A stretch of DNA of 64,000 nt from Legionella fallonii LLAP-10 (GTDB taxonomy: Bacteria > Pseudomonadota > Gammaproteobacteria > Legionellales > Legionellaceae): assembly GCF_000953135.1 (NCBI RefSeq), contig NZ_LN614827.1:3891501-3955500 (forward strand), in the 5' to 3' direction. Of the stretch, positions 7,649 through 16,691 are shown in pieces. How positions within the stretch are numbered: position 1 is the first letter of the stretch; every line of letters begins with the position of its first letter. Position numbers and translations under genes: made by a program. The notes under the pieces are model-generated. The model had not been told where the DNA came from, made no database searches, and saw only the letters and a program-made list of their open reading frames with translations.

Positions 7649-9646
7649 TTAGCTCAATAAATTCTTTAAGCCAGCCAAGTGAGATTGAGCTAATTTTTTC
7701 GATTTCTCTTCACAGCGCTCTCCGCCTTTACCAAACCACTCTAAATTATCCTGAGGTAACTCTTCTAAAAATCGACTAGGTAATGAGTCTAGAAGTTCAC
7801 CCCCACGGCGCCGTTGTTTGGCTAAGGTAAAACACAGCCCTTTTTGTGCGCGTGTAATGCCAACGTAGGCAAGTCGTCTCTCCTCTTCAATTTGATCTTC
7901 ATCAATACTGACTCTATGAGGTAATAACTCCTCTTCCATACCCACTAAATAGACGTAGGGAAACTCTAATCCTTTGGATGCGTGTAATGTCATTAATTGC
8001 ACCATTTCTGCATCTTGCTCATCGGACTGTTCTAAGATATCAATTAAAATTAATTTATTGACTACATCACCTAAAGTTTGTTCTGGCTTCTTAGCTAATA
8101 ATCGCCCTACCCACTCTATTAATTCCCAAACATTATCCATCTTTTTTTGCGCTTTCGCGGGAGTGTCGCTTTGTTCATAAACATGGGCTTCATAACCACT
8201 GTCTTCGACCATTTCTTTTAAATGTTCTAATATTGGACCGGAGGCTAATTTGGTTTTAACTTCATGCAACCAATTTTTAAAAGTAGATAGCGCCGCGCGT
8301 GGTTTATCCGCCAAATGTTCACTCAAGGCCAAATGATCGGCGCCAGCATAAAGGCTAATGCCTCGGCCTTGCACATAACGCCCCAAAGCATCAAGACTGG
8401 CTTCGCCAATCCCCCGTTTGGGAGTATTGATCGTCCGTAAGAAAGCAGCATCGTCTGCTTCATTACACAACAATTTTAAATAAGCGAAGACGTCCTTCAC
8501 CTCTGCCTTAGCGAACCACGATTGGCCGCCACTGATGCGATAAGGAATACCATAATGTCTTAGCACTTTTTCAAAAATACGTGATTGATGATTGCCCCTA
8601 TACAAAATGGCATAATCATTATAATTGGTTCTAACGCGTAGTTTATGACTAATCAGATCAGCGACAACATGCTCAGCTTCATCATTTTCATCTTTGCAAC
8701 TAACTACCCGTAATAGCTCTCCATAGCCTAACTCACTCCATAATTTCTTTTCAAACAAGTGTGGATTATTAGCAATTAAGTGATTAGCAACATGCAAAAT
8801 TCGGCTGGTCGAGCGATAGTTTTGCTCCAGTTTAATTATTTTTAATTGAGGGTAATCCTTTTGTAGTTGCTCTAGGTTTTCAGGCTTAGCCCCACGCCAA
8901 GCATAAATCGACTGATCATCATCTCCCACAACAGTAAAGTGAGCCCGTACCCCAACCAACTTTTTTACTAATAGATACTGACTGGTATTAGAATCTTGAT
9001 ATTCATCCACCAACAAATGACGAATTTTATTTTGCCAATATTCTAATACCTCCGGATGTTTTGTTAGTAAATCGACCGGAAGCCGAATCAAATCATCAAA
9101 ATCAACAGCATTATACGCTTTGAGAGCCTGTTGATATCGGGGATAAATTAGAGCAGCCTCTTCATATACTGGCGTATTGGCAGAGCGTTGCCAGACTGCG
9201 TCTGGAGATAAAAAATCATTTTTCCATCGTGAAATTTGCTGTTGAATTTGCAAGATAACATCCCGCTCGTTCGCCTTATTGGCAGGAAGAAAGCCTCGTA
9301 AAATCTGTAGGCAATCTTCACTATCAAAAATGGAAAATCCTTTCTTCAAATCACAAAGAGCAACATCTCGTTTAATCATACTTAAACCTAAAGTATGAAA
9401 GGTCGCAATCTTTAAGCCTCGCCGACTAGGAGCTGGTAAAACTGCAGCGATCCGAGCACGCATTTCGTTAGCGGCTTTATTGGTAAAAGTTACTGCACAT
9501 ATCGACTTTGCTGCATAACCACAGGTATTAATTAAATAACCGATTTTTTGCGTTATGACCCTGGTCTTACCACTTCCTGCACCAGCAAGAACCAACAAAG
9601 GCCCATCTATATAATGTACGGCAGCCATTTGCTGGCTATTTAGCAT
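7649..9646 (-). CDS. rep: ATP-dependent DNA helicase Rep (UvrD/Rep superfamily 1)
   Basis: SF1A 3'-5' helicase that helps restart stalled replication forks and displaces proteins ahead of the replisome. 665 residues, the usual Rep size. Walker A is AGAGSGKT (21-28), followed by motif Ia (TFTNKAANEM), motif II (LVDEYQDSN), motif III (VGDDDQSIYAWRGA), motif IV (EQNYRST), motif V (TLHASKGLEF) and motif VI (EERRLAYVGITRA). The tail is short and lacks the long UvrD C-terminal extension, and ends favour Rep over UvrD. Separate transcription unit, start ATG opening MLNSQQMAAV as in other Rep proteins. Confidence 0.93.
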   Translation of the reverse strand: MLNSQQMAAVHYIDGPLLVLAGAGSGKTRVITQKIGYLINTCGYAAKSICAVTFTNKAANEMRARIAAVLPAPSRRGLKIATFHTLGLSMIKRDVALCDLKKGFSIFDSEDCLQILRGFLPANKANERDVILQIQQQISRWKNDFLSPDAVWQRSANTPVYEEAALIYPRYQQALKAYNAVDFDDLIRLPVDLLTKHPEVLEYWQNKIRHLLVDEYQDSNTSQYLLVKKLVGVRAHFTVVGDDDQSIYAWRGAKPENLEQLQKDYPQLKIIKLEQNYRSTSRILHVANHLIANNPHLFEKKLWSELGYGELLRVVSCKDENDEAEHVVADLISHKLRVRTNYNDYAILYRGNHQSRIFEKVLRHYGIPYRISGGQSWFAKAEVKDVFAYLKLLCNEADDAAFLRTINTPKRGIGEASLDALGRYVQGRGISLYAGADHLALSEHLADKPRAALSTFKNWLHEVKTKLASGPILEHLKEMVEDSGYEAHVYEQSDTPAKAQKKMDNVWELIEWVGRLLAKKPEQTLGDVVNKLILIDILEQSDEQDAEMVQLMTLHASKGLEFPYVYLVGMEEELLPHRVSIDEDQIEEERRLAYVGITRAQKGLCFTLAKQRRRGGELLDSLPSRFLEELPQDNLEWFGKGGERCEEKSKKLAQSHLAGLKNLLS

Positions 9647-9707
9647 AGATTTAATTCTCGTTCAAAAAACAAACATTATCGCTTAAGGACTCTTTGCTAA
9701 GCAACTA

Positions 9708-9875
9708 TTAATTAATAGATCGCTCTACATCAAACTCTTCTTCGTCCTTGTATTCTACATAATGGTAATAATCAGAATGCTCGGTATTGTTTTCAATCTC
9801 ATTGACATCATCAATACCTAAAATAACCTTGTCTATTTTCTTAAATAGAGGGGAAAATATGTTGGAATTTTTCAT
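9708..9875 (-). CDS. Small acidic protein, 55 residues, unknown
   Basis: Short ORF with a good ribosome site: AAAGGAAC ends 5 bases before the ATG at 9875. The product begins MKNSNIFSPLFKKIDKVILG and becomes very acidic and tyrosine-rich (EHSDYYHYVEYKDEEEFD). No family recognised. It lies downstream of, and opposite in direction to, the 512-residue gene starting at 10084, the two sharing a 208-base divergent promoter region. Initiation signal and clean codon structure make it more than a chance ORF, but expression is untested. The acidic C-terminal stretch resembles the E-block of some Dot/Icm substrates (weak inference). Confidence 0.55.
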   Translation of the reverse strand: MKNSNIFSPLFKKIDKVILGIDDVNEIENNTEHSDYYHYVEYKDEEEFDVERSIN

Positions 9876-10083
9876 AATTGTTCCTTTATTTTTTTGAGGG
9901 GGTTTTAAAAGGATAGTTCAAAAATATAAATTCTCCAGAAAAACTGATTAAAGCAACCAACAAAAATTTTATCCGTGTTTAAAACGGACGAATTTATCCA
10001 CAAGAGTCTATATAACATACAAAACGACCGAGATAAAATCTTATTAATCGTATTTCATTCAAACCCATTTTGAGGTGATTTCC

Positions 10084-11622
10084 ATGCCAACCATTGTAAA
10101 CGGTAATTTATTAGCTAAAAAAAACAAGAGGAAAGATTACATTGAAAAAAGAGACTATAACTCTTATCAATTATACGCATCTGATTTTAAAAATATTGTC
10201 TCTCATTATTATGAAAAGCATCAAATTAAAATATTAATTAATGGCTGTACTTCATCTGGTTTATCCATTATCGCAGAAAAACAAGAAAAAATTAAAGAGC
10301 AAATTCAGCTGAATGATAAGTATAAATATGCGGCTTACCTGGTCAATCATTGGGTTGAAAGAAATTCTGCGCGAAATGACGTTTTTCATATAGCACGTAT
10401 GGCGTTTAATCCATTTGCAAACCACTATAATGAAATAGAAAAGGCTATAGGCTCATTTCTCGACGAGCACGGGCAAATCAAGCAACATTTAAGTGAAAAC
10501 GAGTTAGCTGATCTAGATAATATATGTATGGGTTTATCAAGAAAGTGTATTGATCTTTTTAATAAAAAAATTGATGGATATAAAATAAATTTATTACACG
10601 ATATAGAAGATGTTAACTTAGATAAAAATGAGGTTTTGCAAGAAATCGCAAAGATTCAAAACAATCTAGATGATAATGAGGCTGTAGGGTATGTTTTTAC
10701 TAATGGCCATAGTATAAGAGTAGCTCATTTTGAGGTTTTAATTCTTACCAAGGATCGTATAATAAAACCAGTTGATTGGATAGAAGTTAAATATAGGTCA
10801 ATTACGCCATCGGATATAAAGGGAATGTATTATCTTAACATTTGTGCAGGTTCAGAGCAACTTCAGCCTCAAACAGGATATACAGAAAGCGGAACTCTGG
10901 GTCTTTTATATTTAAAAGAATTATTAAAAAATAAGCAACAACAATTGCAAGAGCATACACTTACTTTTAGTTACTACCACCAGGCAAAGGAAACAAAGGA
11001 CTATTTTTTCTTTCCTTCACCTCAATCATTACGCTACTCACAATCTGACCGATACAATGCGTTCGTTAAGGCAATGCTAGAAGACACTCCGACTACAATA
11101 GTTGATTATAAAAATGAGACCTCTCAAATAAAAACACTCCAGGGTTTACTCGAAGAATCGATTAACATTGCTCGGCAAAAAAACGATATCGAATTAGTGA
11201 ATCAAAATCTGTCTATACTAAATAATTTACCATCCTTTCGTAGAAACTGGCTTGCTGTCTATGTCGAAGCGGAGAAAAGGAGAGAGGCTATGGATACGAC
11301 CTATCTTCGTAGAAAAGAAAATCTATATTTAGCATATCGGACGCAAACAATGAATAGAATAGCGAATGAGACAAAGACAACTAGTCTAGATACTATGTTT
11401 ACTGACCAACTTAATGAAATTGAAGAAATTGCTTCTACTGAAATGCAAGAAGGAAAGAACTTAGTCTCATTAATAGGTGCAGGTATTGCTGCAGTCGTAA
11501 GCACTGTTTGTACTCAGTTTTCATTCTTTAATACACTGACAACATCTACTGGCAAAAAAGAAGAAGAGCCAATTGTTGCAAATACTGAAAACGGCGTAAC
11601 GGGTGGACCACAAAGTAGTTAG
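10084..11622 (+). CDS. Unknown 512-residue protein, candidate secreted effector
   Basis: No family recognised. The start is the ATG at 10084: GAGGTGA lies about 6 bases upstream, whereas the GTG at 10075 overlaps that ribosome site. The product is Lys/Glu/Asn-rich and largely helical by composition, with likely coiled-coil segments at about residues 330-450. One hydrophobic segment (about 465-485, GAGIAAVVSTVCTQFSFF) lies close to the C-terminus, followed by a short polar tail containing KKEEEP. A cytoplasmic-looking body, one late hydrophobic segment and a Glu-rich end are common in Legionella Dot/Icm effectors; that is an inference from composition. It stands alone and is more AT-rich than the housekeeping genes nearby, suggesting acquired DNA. 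Confidence 0.7.
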   Translation: MPTIVNGNLLAKKNKRKDYIEKRDYNSYQLYASDFKNIVSHYYEKHQIKILINGCTSSGLSIIAEKQEKIKEQIQLNDKYKYAAYLVNHWVERNSARNDVFHIARMAFNPFANHYNEIEKAIGSFLDEHGQIKQHLSENELADLDNICMGLSRKCIDLFNKKIDGYKINLLHDIEDVNLDKNEVLQEIAKIQNNLDDNEAVGYVFTNGHSIRVAHFEVLILTKDRIIKPVDWIEVKYRSITPSDIKGMYYLNICAGSEQLQPQTGYTESGTLGLLYLKELLKNKQQQLQEHTLTFSYYHQAKETKDYFFFPSPQSLRYSQSDRYNAFVKAMLEDTPTTIVDYKNETSQIKTLQGLLEESINIARQKNDIELVNQNLSILNNLPSFRRNWLAVYVEAEKRREAMDTTYLRRKENLYLAYRTQTMNRIANETKTTSLDTMFTDQLNEIEEIASTEMQEGKNLVSLIGAGIAAVVSTVCTQFSFFNTLTTSTGKKEEEPIVANTENGVTGGPQSS

Positions 11623-11728
11623 AACAAACATACCTGCCAAATTTACAAAATATACTTTATTTGGCGATATTGTGTGTCGGGCGAAACGCCGCAATGCAGA
11701 CTTAAAATTCTCGGAGGTTTAGATAATA

Positions 11729-11758
11729 CCAAAGCAGGGATGACGATCCCTGCTTTGG
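11729..11758. terminator. Perfect 13-bp hairpin between convergent genes
   Basis: CCAAAGCAGGGAT (11729-11741), loop GACG and ATCCCTGCTTTGG (11746-11758) form a perfect 13-bp stem between the 512-residue gene (+) and the HdeD-like gene (-). Very likely a bidirectional terminator, although U-runs are short. Confidence 0.8.
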
Positions 11759-11770
11759 AAATCAGAGCGA

Positions 11771-12331
11771 TTAGGCTCTGCGTAGGGATATTGCTATGAA
11801 AATGTACGTCCAACCGCTAATGATCATATCAATAGCAATAAACAATCCGATGACCCATAATCCACTCATTGGCCAGTGCAATAGAATCAGGAAACCAAGG
11901 ATCAAGGAGCTTATCCCCGCAAATAAGATCCACCCCCAGCCCTTTGTGTCTCGTAAGGACAGGGACATGCCAATACGGGTAACGCCGATAATAATAAGCG
12001 TCCAAGCGAGTAAAGCAGTAATGATGGTTGAGGCTAATAGAGGATCATATAAGACGATACCAGCGCCAATAAGATAGAATATTGCAATGAGAATTTGCCA
12101 AACCGCACCGTTCCATTTCTTATATTTAAAAGCATCGGCAAAGTGCGATAATCCAGAAACCATGAGTAACGCGGCAAAAAAATACATGCTGATTATCGTT
12201 AGTAAGATGTCCATTCCTAAACCAATAAAACCAAGGAGCAAGAGCAGAACTCCTAAGCCCAAAAGCCATCCCCATTGACGTTGCATGTTTTTTGCATCGG
12301 AATGAGTCATGATATTATTTCTATTTTCCAT
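11771..12331 (-). CDS. HdeD-family (DUF308) inner-membrane protein
   Basis: Small polytopic membrane protein of 186 residues with six hydrophobic segments in three pairs, the pattern of HdeD/DUF308 proteins linked in E. coli to acid resistance at high cell density. Segments include LLGLGVLLLLLGFIGLG, IYFFAALLMVSGLSHFADAF-like, and LDPLL..IITALLAWTLIIIGVTRI. Start chosen at the ATG at 12331 (MENRNNIM) because AAAGGAAC lies 6-7 bases upstream; an upstream ATG at 12409 would add a charged stretch without such a site. No partner genes in the neighbourhood. The acid-resistance role is family knowledge, not shown here. Confidence 0.85.
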   Translation of the reverse strand: MENRNNIMTHSDAKNMQRQWGWLLGLGVLLLLLGFIGLGMDILLTIISMYFFAALLMVSGLSHFADAFKYKKWNGAVWQILIAIFYLIGAGIVLYDPLLASTIITALLAWTLIIIGVTRIGMSLSLRDTKGWGWILFAGISSLILGFLILLHWPMSGLWVIGLFIAIDMIISGWTYIFIAISLRRA

Positions 12332-12665
12332 ATCAGTTCCTTTTGATGTATGTAATTGTAAACATAGCTTATTAGTCCAATTCTTTCTTTTGGCTGCAAA
12401 AATTTTCATTAGGCCAAGTTTAATTGGGGCATGTTAACAGAACTTTTTCTGCACTACCTTTGTCTCGACTTTAGCGAATTTTCCCGCTTACTGATCAATT
12501 GCGTAGTATCGTTAATCTCTAAATGAACAACCAAATACTGTTATTGCAAAGCAAAAATCAGAACCACTTGGTCAATTAATTGACTTCAGCTTCGATTAAA
12601 AATGGGCGAATTACCCTTTTTTTGATAGAATATACTTCCCGAATATAACTATCGAATCATTTGTT
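12332..12665. other. Divergent intergenic region, hdeD-like / yhhQ
   Basis: About 330 bases between divergent genes. AT-rich with a possible -10 (TAGAATAT near 12625) before the transporter gene. I looked for a preQ1 aptamer before the transporter and did not find the pattern. No repeats seen. Confidence 0.4.
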
Positions 12666-13436
12666 ATGTACTTAACTGAAGAACAGAAGAACTTTGCCTC
12701 TCCCCCCAATATTGTTGCCCAAAATAAGCAGCTACCCTCTAAAAAAATTATTTTAATGGGTATGTTTTTTGTCAGTTTTCTCATTGTATCTAATTTAACT
12801 GCATTTAAGGTGGTTCAAATCTATCTAACCAAAGATTTTTTTATCAATTTTCCTGCTGCCCTGATATTCTTCCCATTAACTTATTTTTTTGATGATATCT
12901 TGACTGAGGTTTATGGTTTTAAGGTCAGTCGTTTAATCATCTGGGGTGGCCTTGCTTGTAGTGCTTTTGTAGCCCTATTTACCTGGTTAGCAGTGCAATT
13001 ACCCGCGTCACCCATCTGGGATAAAAACACCAACCATGGCGCTCATGCTTATGAGTTGGTATTCAGTGGCTCATTGAGAATTTTCGTTGCATCAATGCTC
13101 GCCTATTTTTTGGGTGAATTCTTAAATTCTATGGCTCTGGCTTATTTAAAAGTAATAACCGCAGGAAAGTATTTATCCTTACGTGTCATGAGCAGCACGG
13201 CAATAGGTGCTGGAATCGATAGTATTATTTTTTGCAATGTCGCATTTTGGAATGTTTTGCCAGCCAAAATTATTTGGGAAATCATCTTAACCCAATATCT
13301 TTTAAAATTAGGATATGAATTTATTATGCTCCCAGTTACTTATTCATTAACTCATTATTTAAAAAGATCGGAACAAATCGATTATTATGATACCCATACA
13401 AAATTTAATCCTTTTTCATTACGATTATCCGATTAA
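12666..13436 (+). CDS. yhhQ: Queuosine precursor transporter, YhhQ family (DUF165)
   Basis: Integral membrane protein of 256 residues of the YhhQ/VUT family, which imports 7-cyano-7-deazaguanine (preQ0) and preQ1 for queuosine tRNA modification. About six transmembrane segments are visible, including MGMFFVSFLIVSNLTAFKVV, AALIFFPLTYFFDDILTEVYG (the conserved family signature with FDDILTEVYG) and the C-terminal LKLGYEFIMLPVTY. The polar N-terminus (about 25 residues) is longer than in E. coli. Stand-alone gene followed by repeats B1 and A2. Salvage implies the cell may rely on external queuosine precursors, as an amoeba parasite could; that is inference. Confidence 0.88.
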   Translation: MYLTEEQKNFASPPNIVAQNKQLPSKKIILMGMFFVSFLIVSNLTAFKVVQIYLTKDFFINFPAALIFFPLTYFFDDILTEVYGFKVSRLIIWGGLACSAFVALFTWLAVQLPASPIWDKNTNHGAHAYELVFSGSLRIFVASMLAYFLGEFLNSMALAYLKVITAGKYLSLRVMSSTAIGAGIDSIIFCNVAFWNVLPAKIIWEIILTQYLLKLGYEFIMLPVTYSLTHYLKRSEQIDYYDTHTKFNPFSLRLSD

Positions 13437-13509
13437 TTTATAGGATAGATAAACCCTCTTCTATTTCTACAATTTGAAGCTAATCCGCAGGACGTGTAAT
13501 AGTTCAGAT

Positions 13510-13586
13510 AATAGCGTCAACTTAAGGATGTGTGGCCCTGATTAGACGAAATCGTAATCAGGGATTAGGGCTACGTTGACGCCATT
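13510..13586. repeat. Family B dispersed repeat, copy B1 (77 bp)
   Basis: Ends are AATAGCGTCAAC (13510-13521) and GTTGACGCCATT (13575-13586), inverted repeats with one mismatch in 12. Inside is a perfect 9-bp hairpin, CCCTGATTA (13536-13544) and TAATCAGGG (13555-13563), around loop GACGAAATCG. Related copies lie at 27848, 37464 and 50337. Confidence 0.75.
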
Positions 13587-13593
13587 AACTGAG

Positions 13594-13648
13594 TAGACCT
13601 CTTGCATAACCTGTATCTTTTGCCTTATTGCCGCGTTGTAAGCTTGGC
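13594..13648. repeat. Family A repeat, truncated copy A2
   Basis: About 55 bases starting TAGACCTCTTGCATAACCTG and continuing TTTTGCCTTATTGC.GCGTTGTAAGC, matching the reverse complement of the right part of copy A1. The other end is missing, and the match stops just before the cyclase stop codon. It abuts family B copy B1. Confidence 0.7.
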
Positions 13649-13654
13649 CTTTTA

Positions 13655-15244
13655 TTAACTAACCGAATATATTGCTATTTTAATCGATTTACCTTTCAAC
13701 GATGCCTTATCCACCAACTCAATAGTATATAACTCGGGATGTTTCATCGCCTTATAACAGGCTTCACTGACGAGTATCTCATGGCCATAAGTTTTAGTAA
13801 GAGTCTGAATACGTGATGCGGTATTAACCATATCACTAATCACCGTTCCTTCTAACCGACCTTCAGCGCCTATAATTCCTAACATTGCTTCACCACTATT
13901 GATCCCTATACCGATTTTCACATCATCTTTAGTTTTTAATATACCTTCTCGATTGAGTTTAGTAAGTTCAGCAAGTATCATTTTTGCCGCTTTTACTGCA
14001 TCATCAGCATTAGTCTCCTCTCTAGGAAACAGCGCCATCACCGCATCCCCAATATATTTATCAATAAAACCATTATTCTCAGCAATCACTGGAGCTATTC
14101 GTTTCAAGATCATATTGATGAAGTCAAAGTTCTCCTGAGGACTTAGTGTTTCAGAAATAGTAGTGAAATTACGAATATCCATAAATAATACAGAAATGGT
14201 TCTCTTTGAGTTATCACCTAACCCCACCTCAAGGATATTCAACTTCTGTAGTAGTTCTATTAATTGATGAGGAACAAAACGTTCGAATGAACGAGTGATT
14301 AAATCCTGCTTCCTGAAAAATAGATAAACCATCGTAGACATGGCTAACATAGCCACAATGGATAAGCCTAAAAGGATCAGCTGACTATCTAAAGCAGAGC
14401 GTTTACTCTCATTATATACTTTTCTTGGTTGCTCAATGCGAATCACCCCAATGGGGTTGCTGGTAAAATCTTTAATTAGGAAATAACTTAAGTAAATGTC
14501 GTTATTTAATGGCTCCGTATAAATGACATCATGTTGCGTTAATTGTTCCAGTATTTTTTTGTCTTCTGGATTTTTTTCCATCTTGGCTAATGGAATCAAA
14601 CTGACGGGATAGCCTAAATCGTCACTTAATTGCTTTAAATATTCGGGGGTTAATATTCGTCCGAACACCATATATCCCAAAGAAGGTTTAGTATCGTTAG
14701 AATCTTTAATATAGTTGTTACTAAAGTAAGCCACGTTATTATTGGCTAATTGCAAAAAGCCGGATGCCCCATATTGTCTTTTTATCACGGAATAATAGTC
14801 CTTTTTATGATGTAACATGTTCAAACCATTATTTTTGAAAAATGTCATCGTATCAGATGCTACAGGGATATTTTCCTTATTAATTAAATCAAATCCACTA
14901 GACCAGACCACTTTTCTATCATTATCAAAAATCAAGACATAATTAATCTTGTTATCGATAAAAAAATCTTTTAGAAAATTATCTTTAATAAAATTAGGAT
15001 TTTTATTTTGCATGTAATCATAGGTTTTATCCCAGTACGCGTTATCTAGATTTTGCAAATAAATATAATTTAAGGTCGACAGAGAGACATGAGCAACTCG
15101 ATTGGCATTGTCTGCAGCCAGATCCCGCTCCAATTTTTCAAAGCCACTAACAAAAAGTGATTCGGACGCAATTAAAATCAGCGAAACAAGCAATATCCAT
15201 ACGATGATAATGATAGAAATCAGCTTAGTCCGTGAATGCAGCAT
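13655..15244 (-). CDS. Membrane-bound class III adenylate cyclase with CHASE4-like sensor
   Basis: Predicted receptor-type adenylate cyclase of 529 residues. A transmembrane helix (about 8-28) is followed by a roughly 250-residue extracytoplasmic domain resembling CHASE4, a second helix (about 289-310) and a C-terminal class III cyclase domain. Catalytic residues are complete: metal aspartates D356 (FMDIRNF) and D400 (YIGDAVM), K396 and D471 at the purine-selecting positions (favouring ATP over GTP), and N474/R478 (VNTASR) for the transition state. Start is the ATG at 15244, one base after the amine oxidase stop (TGACATG), which implies translational coupling. A GTG at 15256 is the alternative. 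Legionella carry several such cyclases; the ligand is unknown. Confidence 0.88.
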   Translation of the reverse strand: MLHSRTKLISIIIIVWILLVSLILIASESLFVSGFEKLERDLAADNANRVAHVSLSTLNYIYLQNLDNAYWDKTYDYMQNKNPNFIKDNFLKDFFIDNKINYVLIFDNDRKVVWSSGFDLINKENIPVASDTMTFFKNNGLNMLHHKKDYYSVIKRQYGASGFLQLANNNVAYFSNNYIKDSNDTKPSLGYMVFGRILTPEYLKQLSDDLGYPVSLIPLAKMEKNPEDKKILEQLTQHDVIYTEPLNNDIYLSYFLIKDFTSNPIGVIRIEQPRKVYNESKRSALDSQLILLGLSIVAMLAMSTMVYLFFRKQDLITRSFERFVPHQLIELLQKLNILEVGLGDNSKRTISVLFMDIRNFTTISETLSPQENFDFINMILKRIAPVIAENNGFIDKYIGDAVMALFPREETNADDAVKAAKMILAELTKLNREGILKTKDDVKIGIGINSGEAMLGIIGAEGRLEGTVISDMVNTASRIQTLTKTYGHEILVSEACYKAMKHPELYTIELVDKASLKGKSIKIAIYSVS

Positions 15245-15245
15245 G

Positions 15246-16661
15246 TCATTTCTCACTGAGATGATTTAATAATTCCTGAGCCGCTCTATCTCCACTCAAA
15301 TAAGCGCCATATACTGTTGATGGATAAATATTTGTTGTAGCCTCACCAGCAAATAAAAGATGTCCATCTACCGTTTTCGCCAAATTCAAATAATCATTCC
15401 CATCCTCTAAAGCCCCAGGACGTATACTAGAATAAGAACCAACACTAAAAGGGTCCTTACCCCAACGAGTAATAACATGAGCTATTGGCTCAGGAATATT
15501 ATCCCCATAAACAGCGCGCAATCGCCTCATCACTGATTGGATAATTTCTGCATCGCTTTTATTTTCTAGATCCCGCGCAAAATCACCTGTAACTATAGCG
15601 GCTAAAATAGGTTGATGGAAAAAAGCATTAAGATTATCAAACTCGATCCAAACGCCTTTATCTATCCAGTTTTTCCCTGACCAATAGGCAGGAGAAACAA
15701 CACTGATGTATTGCTCCGTATCCCAAAACACTTTAGGGAATAACATAAATACCTTATTCATAATTCCCATATTAAGATGGCTCATTGCCAGGATTTTATC
15801 TTGTGGCAATTGCGGTATAAACCTCACACTACCACTTTTAAGCACACCAAGGGGAAGGGTACAAATCACGTATTCCCCAGTAAATTGCTTGCCATCTGTA
15901 GTAGTGACAACAATATGCTCTTTGTTTTGATAATCGACTTTGCTGACAATTTGCTTAAGTAAAATATGAGGATTAACCTTTTTTGCTATACCATTAATAA
16001 TGTCCTGATAGCCATGGGTAAGAAATAGATTACGTCCCGGAAAAGTTTCTTCATTGTCGTACCATACTACGGATAAATCGCGAATATCGGCGGCATATTC
16101 CTGTTCGATTTTGTCAGAAACCTCATACAAAAATCCGTGCTGCATTTCTTTATTGAGATGATGCGAATTAATAAGCTCTACAACTACATCAGATACAGAG
16201 ACGTTAGCATTGAGCTCAGGAGCATCTTGCTTTTGTGCCACCAGCTTTTCAAACTCCGCATAAAGCTTTTGGAAGGAGGCGTCTAATGAATCTGAAATTT
16301 CTTTACCATCGGCATCATAAAACACAGCGGACTCGTTGTTGACAGGCATTGTAGCCAAATTCCATTTTTGTACTAATTTCATCAAGGGATCGCGAGGATC
16401 ATCGCCATGAATCATGGCAGCACCTAGTTCCAGCACTGAGTTAGGCCAAGGCGAGATTGTATTAGCTCGACCACCAACACGATCGCGCGCTTCAAGGATA
16501 ATATAATTATCTATTCCATGATCTTGTAAATAATGCGCGGCTTCCAATCCAGCAATTCCTGAGCCAATAATAATCACCTTATATTGAGCCTGGGGTGTCT
16601 TTATCGCATGGGCGCTAGCCCCCAACAAGGATAGAGTAAGGAATAAAATCCTTATTAGCAT
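15246..16661 (-). CDS. Secreted/periplasmic FAD amine oxidase (polyamine/monoamine oxidase family)
   Basis: Flavin amine oxidase of 471 residues with a signal peptide (residues 1-19, cleavage after ASAHA). The Rossmann dinucleotide motif is IIIGSGIAGLEAAHYL, followed by LEARDRVGGRANT; the substrate-domain/FAD closing motif LLFAGEATTNIYPSTVYGAYLSG lies near the C-terminus. This is the pattern of plant and bacterial polyamine or monoamine oxidases, which oxidise amines and release hydrogen peroxide. AAAGGATG precedes the ATG. It is coupled to the CHASE4 adenylate cyclase downstream, which suggests that an amine, its aldehyde product or peroxide could be the sensed signal (inference). Substrate not readable. 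Confidence 0.85.
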   Translation of the reverse strand: MLIRILFLTLSLLGASAHAIKTPQAQYKVIIIGSGIAGLEAAHYLQDHGIDNYIILEARDRVGGRANTISPWPNSVLELGAAMIHGDDPRDPLMKLVQKWNLATMPVNNESAVFYDADGKEISDSLDASFQKLYAEFEKLVAQKQDAPELNANVSVSDVVVELINSHHLNKEMQHGFLYEVSDKIEQEYAADIRDLSVVWYDNEETFPGRNLFLTHGYQDIINGIAKKVNPHILLKQIVSKVDYQNKEHIVVTTTDGKQFTGEYVICTLPLGVLKSGSVRFIPQLPQDKILAMSHLNMGIMNKVFMLFPKVFWDTEQYISVVSPAYWSGKNWIDKGVWIEFDNLNAFFHQPILAAIVTGDFARDLENKSDAEIIQSVMRRLRAVYGDNIPEPIAHVITRWGKDPFSVGSYSSIRPGALEDGNDYLNLAKTVDGHLLFAGEATTNIYPSTVYGAYLSGDRAAQELLNHLSEK

Positions 16662-16691
16662 AAGACATCCTTTCTCAGTGAGATTATTAAT

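Noticed and set aside
12580-12665. preQ1 riboswitch before the queuosine transporter gene
   Set aside because: No C-rich loop plus A-rich tail arrangement of the preQ1-I or -II aptamers could be seen; only a weak GGG/CCC pairing is present.
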